From an uncultured bacterium (GTDB taxonomy: Bacteria > Verrucomicrobiota > Lentisphaeria > Victivallales > UBA1829), in assembly GCA_949292215.1 (NCBI GenBank), contig CASEYW010000164.1:1-50681 (forward strand): DNA of 50,681 bases. Direction: 5' to 3'. The notes below the pieces were generated by a model. The model was not told where the DNA came from and made no database searches. It saw only the letters and a list, made by a program, of their open reading frames with translations. The number at the start of each line of letters is the position of its first letter. The stretch's first letter is position 1. Position numbers and translations under genes: made by a program. Positions 34,855 through 43,600 of this stretch are shown here, in pieces.

Positions 34855-36010
34855 GAATCCTCCTTGCGCAGAAGGAAGCGATTCCCCAGGTCGCGATTCC
34901 TGAAACGATCATCCAGAATGGTGCCAGAATCAGGCTGCCGAGAAACCATTCAAACAGACGCAGATGCAGTTCCCGGATTCCCGATTGAAACGTCAGCTCC
35001 GTCAGCCAGCATCCATAACGCAGGCGGTAACCGAGTTCGATGCACAGAACCGGCGAAACCGGCGGCATGTAAAGATTCTGGATCGCCAGCGCCATGATCT
35101 TGTTCAGATGGAGCCGTTCCGTTACATATAGAATCGTCAGAATGTGAAAGCCCGGCAGCGGCAGCACCGCCAGAAACGAACCGACTCCGGCGGAGACGGC
35201 AAGTCCGAGCGGAGACGCGTTCTCATGCAGAAGCGCATTCAGCAGTTCCTTCGGACGGAAAATCGAGTACCGGAAGCCGGACACCGGACGCAGCTTTTTC
35301 TTCGGAATCGGCAGAAGACGGATGCCAACCAGATGAAAATGGATGCAGAACAGCCGGAAATTATCCAGAAACGGCCGGAAGTGCGAGATCCGTTTCGACG
35401 GCTCCGGATAATAGGAACGGACCGGAAGATTGTGCAGTTCCAGATTCGCCCACGCCGCACGCGCCAGAATCTCCGCTTCGTAGTTGTAGCGTCGGCAGAG
35501 ACAGTGCAGACGGCTCACATATTTGACCGGATACGCACGGAATCCGCTCTGGCAGTCGTCGATTCGGATTCCTGTCTCAACTCGCATCCAGAAGTTTGCA
35601 AACTCTCTGCCGAATTTACTGGAGGGGGGAACGTGTTCCCCGGAGAGATCCCGGCAGCCGACGATCAGCGAATAGTCGTTGCGTTCCATCAGAGGGAAAA
35701 AGCGGGGGATATCCTCCGGTGCGTGCTGGCCGTCCGCATCAAGCGTGATCAGATAGTCGATTTCGGGCATATCCTTCAGATACTCCAGTGCGGTGAGAAT
35801 CGCCGCTCCCTTGCCGAGATTTTTCCGGTGGCGCAGAACAGTCACATCACTGTTCCGGAACAGTGATTCGAGATCGAGATCCGTGCTGCCGTCATCGACA
35901 ACGAGCACATGCGGAAGCACGGCGCGTGTTCGGGCGGCAACATCTGCAACGGTCGAACCGTTGTTGTAAACCGGAAGAACGGCAAAGACTCTGTCCCGGA
36001 TTCCGCTCAT
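34841..36010 (-). CDS. GT2 glycosyltransferase fused to DUF2062
   Basis: 389 residues. The N-terminal 230 residues are a GT-A glycosyltransferase of the dolichol-phosphate-mannose-synthase type: VLPVYNNGSTV, VVDDGSTD, KNLGKGAAI, the DxD in ITLDADGQH, and CQSGFRAYP. The C-terminal part (about 245-389) is DUF2062-like, with hydrophobic segments around AVSAGVGSFLAVLPLPGFHILTI and FLGSLILAPFWMIVSGIATW. It would transfer a sugar or a related group to a lipid at the inner membrane. It overlaps the radical SAM gene by four bases and the acyltransferase by 14, so the three are made together. Confidence 0.87.
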   Translation of the reverse strand: MSGIRDRVFAVLPVYNNGSTVADVAARTRAVLPHVLVVDDGSTDLDLESLFRNSDVTVLRHRKNLGKGAAILTALEYLKDMPEIDYLITLDADGQHAPEDIPRFFPLMERNDYSLIVGCRDLSGEHVPPSSKFGREFANFWMRVETGIRIDDCQSGFRAYPVKYVSRLHCLCRRYNYEAEILARAAWANLELHNLPVRSYYPEPSKRISHFRPFLDNFRLFCIHFHLVGIRLLPIPKKKLRPVSGFRYSIFRPKELLNALLHENASPLGLAVSAGVGSFLAVLPLPGFHILTILYVTERLHLNKIMALAIQNLYMPPVSPVLCIELGYRLRYGCWLTELTFQSGIRELHLRLFEWFLGSLILAPFWMIVSGIATWGIASFCARRIHETQ

Positions 36011-37329
36011 GGCATTCCTCCGATCTTCAAGTTCCGCAGTTTTGCATATCCGAATTTGTGCAGAAGTTTCAATTCGTCATTTTTCGCATCGGGCGGATAG
36101 ATGCAGAAACGGCTGTGGCGGAAGCCTTCGGTCAGGGCGTTGTGGACCTGTTCCGGATCAAGTCTGTCCGCAAAATAATAGAGTTCCTCGGAGCCATTCC
36201 AGTCCGGCGGCAGTTTTCCTTCCAGTCCGGCGATCCGGCAGAGAGGCGTTCCCGGAAGAATCCGGATGCCGGAGAAGACTAGCGTATGCACCGGTTCAAT
36301 GGACCGGAGATTCGCAATTCCGCGGCGGACCGTTTCCATTGTTTCGCCCGGTCCGCCGAACATAACGTTTGTTGTGACGCCAATGCCATATTTCCGGAGA
36401 AGTTCCGCGACGGTTTGTGCTTCTTCAAAGGTGAAATTTTTTTGAAGTCCCCGAAGAGTTTCATCCGTGGATGCGTCGATTCCGAGTTCTGCGGCAATCA
36501 TGCCGCAGTCTCGCAGGAGTCCGATGTCGGATTCCGTCAGCTGGAACGGTGAGAGAAACGCCGCGAATGGAATCCGCAGCCCTCTTTTTCTGAGACAGTT
36601 CAGCAGATGATGATATTTCCGCTCCGGATCGTTGAAGACCGCATCCACAAAATAGACCATTGCATCGGGAACACGACGGGAGAGCGATTCGAGTTCTTCC
36701 GCGACAACTTCCGCATTTCGTTCCCGGACCGTATGTCCTTCCAGCTCCGGATACGGGCAGTAGACGCATGAAAACGGGCACCCCCGTTTCGTCTGAACAG
36801 GAATGATGTGCGTCTCCTGACAGTAATACTGCAGGAGATCATCCGGATAAAGCGCGGATGACTGCGTATCGGGCTCTCCATAAAACAGCCGCTGTTCCGG
36901 GAGAAAGCCTGTCTCAAGCTCCGAAAGCAGACTCGTAACCATCTTTTCTCCTTCTCCGACGATTCCGAAGTCCGCTCCGCTGCGTTCCAGAATTTCTTCC
37001 GGCAGAAGCGAAAAACCGGGTCCGCCGAGAAGAATCGGCGCTGAGGAACAGCTTCGGCAGAGTGCAATCGTATCGAACGCCGGCCTCAGAAGATCCGGTT
37101 CCGTGTTCCGGCTGTTGACCGTATCCAGATTGCGGATGCTGATGCCGATTGCTTCCGGACGGAACACGGCAATTGTTTCCTTCAGGTTTTCCGGTCCGTT
37201 CGCGAGCAGATCAAACTGTCGGACCGTGTGTCCCGCCCGTTCCGCCGCTGCGGCAATCACACTCATTCCAAGCGGATAGACCGGATATGGATCGGTACAG
37301 AGATTCGCGGCAATGATCAGAAAACGCAT
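36007..37329 (-). CDS. Cobalamin-type radical SAM protein, lipid-cluster type
   Basis: 440 residues. The N-terminal part is a B12-binding Rossmann-type domain (YPLGMSVIAAAAERAGHTV, IGISIRNLDT, ILLGGPGFSLLPEEIL, DFGIVGEGE). The radical SAM domain has its iron-sulphur Cys at 184, 188 and 191 in RGCPFSCVYC, and later AELGIDASTDETL and GVTTNVMFGGPGET. This is the type called lipid-biosynthesis B12-binding/radical SAM protein in family lists, also found beside FabF-like genes in anammox bacteria. It could methylate, cyclise or rearrange an acyl chain at unactivated carbons. It overlaps the gene upstream by 13 bases. The reaction is unknown. Confidence 0.87.
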   Translation of the reverse strand: MRFLIIAANLCTDPYPVYPLGMSVIAAAAERAGHTVRQFDLLANGPENLKETIAVFRPEAIGISIRNLDTVNSRNTEPDLLRPAFDTIALCRSCSSAPILLGGPGFSLLPEEILERSGADFGIVGEGEKMVTSLLSELETGFLPEQRLFYGEPDTQSSALYPDDLLQYYCQETHIIPVQTKRGCPFSCVYCPYPELEGHTVRERNAEVVAEELESLSRRVPDAMVYFVDAVFNDPERKYHHLLNCLRKRGLRIPFAAFLSPFQLTESDIGLLRDCGMIAAELGIDASTDETLRGLQKNFTFEEAQTVAELLRKYGIGVTTNVMFGGPGETMETVRRGIANLRSIEPVHTLVFSGIRILPGTPLCRIAGLEGKLPPDWNGSEELYYFADRLDPEQVHNALTEGFRHSRFCIYPPDAKNDELKLLHKFGYAKLRNLKIGGMP

Positions 37330-37889
37330 GGAATCTCCTTTTCTTCCGCATCTCGTTCCAGATAGGAGACACTCAGGCTCCTGTCTTCAAATTCCAGAAG
37401 AAGAACGCCCGAGACGCAGGAATCCGCAAAGAGAAGCTCCAGTTCCTCCCGCAGCTGTTCCCTGTCGGGTCCCGGATCAATGTAGAAGGCCGGACCGTGC
37501 ATGTTCAGAGCTATGGCAGCTTCACAGAGGGGCGTGGTGGGAAGTGTTCCCACGAAAAGCTGTCCGCGTCCGCCGTCGCGTCCGTGTTCCGTGTAATCGT
37601 TGAAATAGAGAAGGTTTTCCATGAAACAGCCTTCGTTTCCGCATCCGAGAATCGGAATGGTATCCGCTGGTTTGACCTTTGCGTCATAGAGTGCTGCAAT
37701 GGTTCCGAGGATTGCCTGTTTTACCTTTTCTCCACCCCTGCGGAAATCCATGAAGTTTGCTTTCGGAATTCCATCCAGTTTCCGGACCTGCTCCAGCAGA
37801 TCATGGGGATCGGCGCCTTCCAGAAAGAGGTTGCTGGTTTGTATCCGGAGTGTCCGGTCCCGTATAACGGCATACCCTTTTCTGATCAT
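37317..37889 (-). CDS. Truncated ketosynthase-like partner, copy 2
   Basis: 190 residues, weakly recognisable as thiolase-fold. FVGTLPTTPLCEAAIALNMHGPAFYI corresponds to the helix-turn region of ketosynthase-like chain-length factors, and VSGVLLLEFEDRSLSVSYL could be a late strand pair. No active-site Cys, HGTG or GHTLG is present. Its start overlaps the stop of ketosynthase 2 by four bases, exactly as the first pair does, so it is probably a structural partner of that enzyme. Similarity is low enough that it should be called with caution. Confidence 0.55.
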   Translation of the reverse strand: MIRKGYAVIRDRTLRIQTSNLFLEGADPHDLLEQVRKLDGIPKANFMDFRRGGEKVKQAILGTIAALYDAKVKPADTIPILGCGNEGCFMENLLYFNDYTEHGRDGGRGQLFVGTLPTTPLCEAAIALNMHGPAFYIDPGPDREQLREELELLFADSCVSGVLLLEFEDRSLSVSYLERDAEEKEIPCVF

Positions 37890-38980
37890 GGTTGGGCCTC
37901 CAGAAGAACTGCCGCATTCAGTCCGCCGAATCCGGAGTTCAGGGAGAGTACATATTGTCCGGCTGCCGTCTGTTCTTTCCGGGAGACCATTTGTTCCGCG
38001 CCCGGTTCCGGCGTTTCGAGCCCGGTCTGCGGAAAAAGAGATTTGCGGCGGAGCGTTTCGACGGCAAGAACTGCCTGAATCATTCCGGAAGCACCGAGCG
38101 TGTGTCCGCAGGCTCCTTTCGCGGATGCCAGCGGGATCTTATCGCCGAAAATGCGTCGAATTGCGTTGATTTCCATTTCATCGTTGTATTTCGTTCCGGT
38201 TCCGTGTCCGACGATTGCTCCGATCTCTTCCGGCGGAACGGTGCCGAGAGCGCGGCGGATTGCTGCTTCGAGCTCCGCTCCATCCGGACGGGGCGCGGTG
38301 ATATGGAGAGCATCTCCGCTCATGCCCGATCCTGCGATCCATGCTGGAACCTCATGATGCACGGCGGCTTTTTCCGAGGCAAGAATCAGAATTCCGGCTC
38401 CTTCTCCCAGGAGCAGTCCTGAACGGTTCCGGTCATAAGGACGCGCCATTCCGTCCGTCATCGCACCGATGGAGGCAAAGCCGGAAAAGGCGAATTCGCT
38501 GACCAGATCGCATGCTGCGACAATAACCGTTTCGCACATACCGGAAAGAATCATCCTGCGTGCCCGGTCGATAGCGGCATTCGTGGAGGCGCACGCTGCC
38601 GAAATGATCCTCCCCTTGTTTTTATGGAACACATTTAATGCGTCTTCCAGCAGAAGATTCAATGTACAGCGCCGCATGGGGTCGTACAGGCGATCAATTT
38701 CTCCGACTGTGCTGGCAACCAGGACCGGAGTCGATTCCGGCAGTTCCGCAACTGACGGCGCCAGAAATTCAAGCAGGGGGAGGCAAAGAGACGAGTTCCC
38801 TTTTGTCCGCAGTCCCGGGACCGTTCCGGCAAGTTTCGCAGGAAGATGTTCCGTAGCAAAGCGATCAACCGGAACGAATGCGTCTTTTCCTGCATAGAGA
38901 TCCCGAATGCAGGCATCCGTTCCGAATCCGCAGGCACAGACCAGTTCCGCGCCGATGAGCGCACAGCGTCCGTCAGTCAT
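37886..38980 (-). CDS. Beta-ketoacyl-ACP synthase (FabF-type), copy 2
   Basis: 364 residues from ATG 38980, which has GGAG six bases upstream; the long upstream frame runs through the thioesterase gene and is not coding. The triad is complete: Cys130 in SAACAST, His259 in GHGTGT and His293 in GACGHTLG. It is shorter than usual FabF (about 410), mostly in the N-terminal third, and differs clearly from copy 1, so the two may act on different chain lengths or starters. It overlaps the thioesterase by eight bases and its truncated partner by four. Confidence 0.88.
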   Translation of the reverse strand: MTDGRCALIGAELVCACGFGTDACIRDLYAGKDAFVPVDRFATEHLPAKLAGTVPGLRTKGNSSLCLPLLEFLAPSVAELPESTPVLVASTVGEIDRLYDPMRRCTLNLLLEDALNVFHKNKGRIISAACASTNAAIDRARRMILSGMCETVIVAACDLVSEFAFSGFASIGAMTDGMARPYDRNRSGLLLGEGAGILILASEKAAVHHEVPAWIAGSGMSGDALHITAPRPDGAELEAAIRRALGTVPPEEIGAIVGHGTGTKYNDEMEINAIRRIFGDKIPLASAKGACGHTLGASGMIQAVLAVETLRRKSLFPQTGLETPEPGAEQMVSRKEQTAAGQYVLSLNSGFGGLNAAVLLEAQP

Positions 38981-39446
38981 GAAATTCTCCTGCGCGCCAT
39001 CGATTCCGGCAAATCTCCCACAGTTCCGGTGTGCAGAAAAGCGGCTCTCCGGTGTCCAGCGCGACGAAGAGCTGAACCGTAAAACCGGTACAGGCAATGG
39101 CTCCGGCGCCATTCCGGATACAGTATTCCGTGTTGAGCCGTGCGCCGTCGGACCAGAGCAGGGATGCGGTGATGCTGCAATTGTCGTCAAGGCGCAGCGG
39201 CAGGAAATAATCAACATGGAGCTGGGCAACCGGTGCTGCGATTCCTGCTTTCCGGTATGCTTCATAAGTAAGTCCGCATTTATGTCCCAGCTCGGTCTGC
39301 GCCTCTTCAAACAGTGCCGGATAGCGGCCATGCCAGACAATTCCAAGTGCGTCGACATCGCTGAAGCGGATTCTTCGCACGGTTGTAACGCTGACCGGAG
39401 ACGGTGAGGCCGATTCAGTTTTAAAATAGTGTTTTTGTCTGCGCAT
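38973..39446 (-). CDS. Hotdog-fold acyl thioesterase (4HBT type)
   Basis: 157 residues. The catalytic segment FSDVDALGIVWHGRYPALFEEAQTELG is that of 4-hydroxybenzoyl-CoA-type thioesterases, with Asp and the following Gly/Trp region in place. APVAQLHVDYFLPLRLDDN is the usual second motif. It hydrolyses acyl-CoA or acyl-ACP and may release or edit the product of this cluster. It is the first gene of the leftward lipid operon, with GGGA six bases before ATG 39446. The 16 N-terminal residues before the domain are polar and may not all be needed. Confidence 0.86.
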   Translation of the reverse strand: MRRQKHYFKTESASPSPVSVTTVRRIRFSDVDALGIVWHGRYPALFEEAQTELGHKCGLTYEAYRKAGIAAPVAQLHVDYFLPLRLDDNCSITASLLWSDGARLNTEYCIRNGAGAIACTGFTVQLFVALDTGEPLFCTPELWEICRNRWRAGEFHD

Positions 39447-39472
39447 GTCTGTTCCCGTAAGTTCCGTATATA

Positions 39473-39500
39473 AATATAGTAAGAAAAGCGGATTTTACAA
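39473..39500 (-). promoter_or_regulatory. Candidate promoter of the lipid cluster
   Basis: On the minus strand TTGTAA (39500-39495) and TATATT (39478-39473) are 16 bases apart, 27 bases before the thioesterase start. Both boxes depart from consensus, so this is a moderate promoter at best. No other good candidate was seen in the 427-base gap. Confidence 0.4.
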
Positions 39501-39799
39501 ACGCTTGATCTTGATTCCCCGGAAAAACTCTTTTGTGGAAGATGAAATGTTCTGCAGCGTTTTTCTTTCGGAAAGAGCGGGCGAGAGCGGGAAAATCATC
39601 TTCTTTTCCAAGAATTGATTTAAAAATCTATCTTTTTATTTCCCTGAATTTTCTTTTTTGCGAAAGGGTTTCCTTCTTTTTTTTCAGTAAAATACTGTAA
39701 GATTCTGCGAAAAAAGAAGTTTTCTTTTCAAAATTCCCATTCTTTTTTTTCGGAGTGTTTTTGTGATATGATGTTCTAACTTTTGAAACAAAGTGGCTG
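39501..39799. other. AT-rich non-coding region with homopolymer tracts
   Basis: No gene seen. The stretch has repeated T and A runs and a nested inverted repeat (39673-39719). It lies between the divergent lipid cluster and module 3 and is probably a control region for one or both. Confidence 0.5.
39673..39719. repeat. Nested A/T-tract inverted repeat
   Basis: Outer arms CTTCTTTTTT (39673-39682) and AAAAAAGAAG (39710-39719) are perfect 10-base complements. Within them lies CAGTA-AAA-TACTG (39685-39697). The element is about 80 bases upstream of the module 3 promoter, with no gene reading toward it from the left, so it is not an obvious terminator. A protein-binding or bent-DNA site is possible. 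Confidence 0.5.
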
Positions 39800-39828
39800 T
39801 TGACAAAAAGCAGGTGTTATATTATAAT
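39800..39828 (+). promoter_or_regulatory. Consensus sigma70 promoter of module 3
   Basis: TTGACA (39800-39805), 17 bases, TATAAT (39823-39828), both perfect. The predicted start is near 39835, about 40 bases before the pseudopilin gene. Confidence 0.88.
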
Positions 39829-39873
39829 TATATATAGATTCAAGACACAATCATGAAAATAAGGAAAGAGATT

Positions 39874-40617
39874 ATGAGAAAAAAGACGAGTGCTTTTGTA
39901 CTGAATTTTACTTTGATAGAGCTCCTTGTGGTCATTGCCATCATAGCCGTGCTGGCGGGGATTCTTCTGCCCGCTCTGAATTCGGCGCGTGACAAAGGAA
40001 TCAGCATCTCGTGCATGAATACGATTCGGACTCTGGGATTTGCCGCTGTTCAGTATGCGGGCACCTACAATGAGTACTGGGTCCCCTACAACCGGGGCGG
40101 CGATGCGAATTATGCGAAGTGGTACAATGGAAACCGGGAATTTGCTTCTCTTCACGGTCTTCCGGTCGGAAGCGTGGAGATGCGGTTTGTAAAAACCGCT
40201 TCCGTTTGCAGAGCCGCAACTCTTCTGAGGGCGACGGATGCCCGTTATCCCAGTCCGGCATGGATCTGTATGGAGAACGTGTATGCCAACGGACTTCATC
40301 TGGATGTTGAGAATGGACCGTTCTCGGATACCTGGGAATATCGCTTTGTCCGTCTGAACAAGGTGAAGCAGCCTTCCTCGCGTTTCGGTTTTCTGGAAAC
40401 CAACAATGAGGGCCGTACCAACAGCAATTACAAGTGGGCGGACTGGATTGCCGACCGGAATGCGGTAAAAACCGTTCCCGCCTATCGTCACAACGGCGGA
40501 CGGGCCATGAACATTGCTTTCTTCGACGGTCATGCCGAACTCCGGGACTATACCCGGGTTGACTACGCATCCACCTCGGACCCGAATTACAATCTCTGGC
40601 GTCCTTACAAATATTGA
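39874..40617 (+). CDS. Pseudopilin-like protein, module 3
   Basis: 247 residues from ATG 39874, preceded by GGAAAG with five bases between; the upstream ATG 39853 has no such site. MRKKTSAFVLN is followed by [24 protein letters not shown] and SCMNTIRTLG. The C-terminus has AYRHNGGRAMNIAFFDGHAELRDYT, the full family signature. The residue before the mature Phe is Asn rather than Gly. The hydrolase gene follows after 58 bases. Unlike modules 1 and 2, no GntR/LacI-type gene leads this operon; an AraC gene lies beyond the hydrolase. Confidence 0.87.
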   Translation: MRKKTSAFVLNFTLIELLVVIAIIAVLAGILLPALNSARDKGISISCMNTIRTLGFAAVQYAGTYNEYWVPYNRGGDANYAKWYNGNREFASLHGLPVGSVEMRFVKTASVCRAATLLRATDARYPSPAWICMENVYANGLHLDVENGPFSDTWEYRFVRLNKVKQPSSRFGFLETNNEGRTNSNYKWADWIADRNAVKTVPAYRHNGGRAMNIAFFDGHAELRDYTRVDYASTSDPNYNLWRPYKY

Positions 40618-40675
40618 TTCCGATAACACGACCATCGTTTGAAACAGAAAAAAATAGGATAGGAGTTTTTTTTCA

Positions 40676-43600
40676 ATGATACGCAAGGCAGGTGTTTTGT
40701 GCCTTCTGCTGGGGCTTGTTCCGCTTGCAGAGGCGTTGCCGCTCTGGATTCGCCCCGATGCGAAAAGCGGGGCATTTCAAGTGGAGCAGGTAAAGGTTCG
40801 TTTGAGTCATTTCAATTCCAGGTGGATCGGAGTCGAACAGAAGGGGGGAGTCGTGACCGGGAAGGAAACGAGTTCTCCGGACTCCTTCTCGTTTCAGGGC
40901 ATCTGGAAGGTTGGAAACGATTCGTTCAAGCTGGAGGAGAGCATCCGGCGCATTTCCGGCGATACGGTGGAATATCGGGCGAAGGTCTTTTCCGACCGGC
41001 CGGTGGATACAACGTCGATTCGTCTGAATTTTGTGATTCCCCTGGAGATCGTGAAGGACAGAAGTGTACGGATCGGGAAAGAGCGTCTCCGGTATTCAAA
41101 GGAGATTTCCAAAAAAGTTTCGCCATTTTCCCGGGTCGAGAAGGTGGAAATTGAACTGCCGGAGGGTACGCTGGAGATCCGGGGCGAGCCATTTTCCGCC
41201 GTCTTTCAGGACAACCGTGTTTATCTGCCGAAAAACAGCAAATCTCCGGGCACCTACACCGTGCATGTTCATCCGCAGAAGTCCGTGCGGAAGAAAGACC
41301 AGCCGACAAGCGCGGAGTTCCGGTATACCTTTACATTCAAAGGAATTCACTCTGCTCCGCTGGATTTGAGCAAAGTGGCAAACCGCGGGTTCCGTGATGA
41401 CGTTGCAGGCGACGGCAAGGGCGGATGGAACGATCAGGGCCCCCGCAATGATCTGCGGATGTTCCGTCCCGGGGACTATCGCTTCTACGGCGTGGAATTC
41501 CATGTGCTTGATCCCGGAAAGACAGGAGAGAAAAGCTGCGTTGTTCTGAACGGTGAGAAACAGACCTGCTTCCTGAACTCAGCAACCATCGGAACCGCAG
41601 GAAAGAAAGGAAAGTATCTCTATCTGCTCCATGCCAACGCCTATTCGGGAGACAAGGAGAAATCCGGTTCCATTTCCGTGAAGTTCGCTGATGGTTCCAG
41701 ACAGGAGATTCTCGTGCGCGACCGGGTTGATGTCGGCAACTGGTGGGGCGCGATCAACTGGAAGAATGCCCATGTCGTCTGGAAGGGGACGAACGACAGT
41801 TCCGTTCTTGGTCTCTACATGACCGGTTTTGAGCTGAAACGGAACGATCCTGTGGAAATTACCTTCGGCAAGGGCGATTATTCTGTCTGGATGATTGTTG
41901 CGGCAACGTTGACCGACCGGAAGTCCACTCCGTATCTGACCGATTCCACTGTCTATATTCTGCCGGGGGAAAAGTGGCGTCCGATTTCCATTCAGGAGGT
42001 TGCACCTGGTTCTCTGCTGGATTTCTCCGGACGCGTCGATGCTCCCGCCGGAAAGCATGGACATGTTGTGGTTTCGAAAGAGGGACACTTTGTCTTTGAG
42101 AATGCTCCGGAGAAACGAGTCCGCTTCCTCGGAGTGAATCTTTGCGCTGATCCCGGATTTTTCATGTCGAAGAAGACTGCGGAACTCTTTGCAAAGCGCA
42201 TGGCGCGTGCCGGATACAACACGGTTCGCCTGCATCATTTCGAGAAGGCCCTGAGCGACCGGAAGGCAAAATTCTCCTATGAACTTGATCCGGAACGTCT
42301 TGACCTCCTGGATTATCTGATCTACTGTTTGAAGAAGAACGGCGTTTATGTGACCTACGATCTTTACTGCAGCCGCAAGATTCGAAAGGGCGAGCTGCCG
42401 GAACTCGGGGATTTCAAGGCCGGAGTCTGTTTCTTCGATTCCTATCGCGAAAACTGGAAGGAATATACCCGTCGCCTGATGACTCATGTGAATCCCTATA
42501 CGAAAATGCGCTGGGCGGATGATCCCGTTTTCTTCTGCCTGAATATGGTGAATGAAAATCCGCTGATCCTGAAGTGGAATACCGGCGGAGAGAAGGAGAT
42601 CCTGCGTGAATATCAGAAGTGGCTTCGTTCGAAACAGTTGGATACCCCGGAAAATCGGAATGCCAGACAGGGTGTTTTTTTCCAGTTCCTCACGGAATGC
42701 CAGAACCGGACGATTCTCTGGATGAAGGACTTTATCCGAAAGGAGATCGGATCGAAAACCCTGATCACAGACCTCAACTGCGGCGGTCCCAACGGACCGA
42801 ATCCATACCTGGCGCATTCCCGGACTCTGCTGGATCTTGTGGACCAGCACACCTACAACGATCACCCGATGATCCTCGAATCCTGGAATCCTCCGGTTCT
42901 GTTCAAACAGAAATCGCTGATTCCCGGAGGCGTCGGAATTTCCGCGCTGCGGATGTTCGGCAAGCCGTTCCTGGTCAGCGAATACGGGTTCTGCCATCCG
43001 AACCGCTACATTGCGGAACACGGGCCGGTCATGGGCGCTTACGCTGCACTTCAGGACTGGGATGGCATGATCTATTTCCAGTATGCCTGGTCGCATCGGA
43101 TTGTCCGGATGGAGTCGGAATATACGGCCTGGTCCGGCTATTTCGATACCATTTCGAATCCGGTGAAGCGTCTTTCCGATTACATTGTCTGGTTCCTGTT
43201 CATCCGGGGCGATGTCCGTCCGGCGGAGACCGGCGCCGCGATCGGTTTGAAGGATCTTCCCTGGGTGCAGGCCGGTGATGTACCGAGACAGCTTATGCGC
43301 CTCGGTAAAATCGAACGGATCGGTGTGCTGCCGGAAAATGAAAGAATGAAAAATGTCCGCCGGGTTCGTCTTTCTTCGATCCCCGCACCGGGAAAGGTTT
43401 CGGTCAGCTCCACGAAGGAAATCATTTCGGATAATACGCTTCCGGAAATGAAAGTCATTACTCCGAAAAGCGAGTGCATTACGACTGAAAAAGCGAATGG
43501 TACGGCAAATGTGCTCTCTTTTCGCAACGGCAATGCGTTCCAGACGGTTTCCGTTCATTCCCTGGACAACCGGCCGCTGGCTGAGTCCTCCTCCCTGCTG

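Noticed and set aside
36007..37329. Cobalamin riboswitch near the B12/radical SAM gene
   Set aside because: The gene overlaps its upstream neighbour and there is no leader; nothing resembling the B12 box was seen.
37886..39358. Extended 490-codon ketosynthase start
   Set aside because: The first 126 codons run through the thioesterase gene out of frame; ATG 38980 has a good ribosome site and begins the domain.
39501..39799. CRISPR array or tandem repeat
   Set aside because: The homopolymer runs are irregular; no repeat-spacer periodicity is present.
39817..40686. 289-codon open frame on the minus strand
   Set aside because: Mirror of pseudopilin 3. The same mirror frame recurs opposite pseudopilin 2, which reflects conserved codon use and not a gene.
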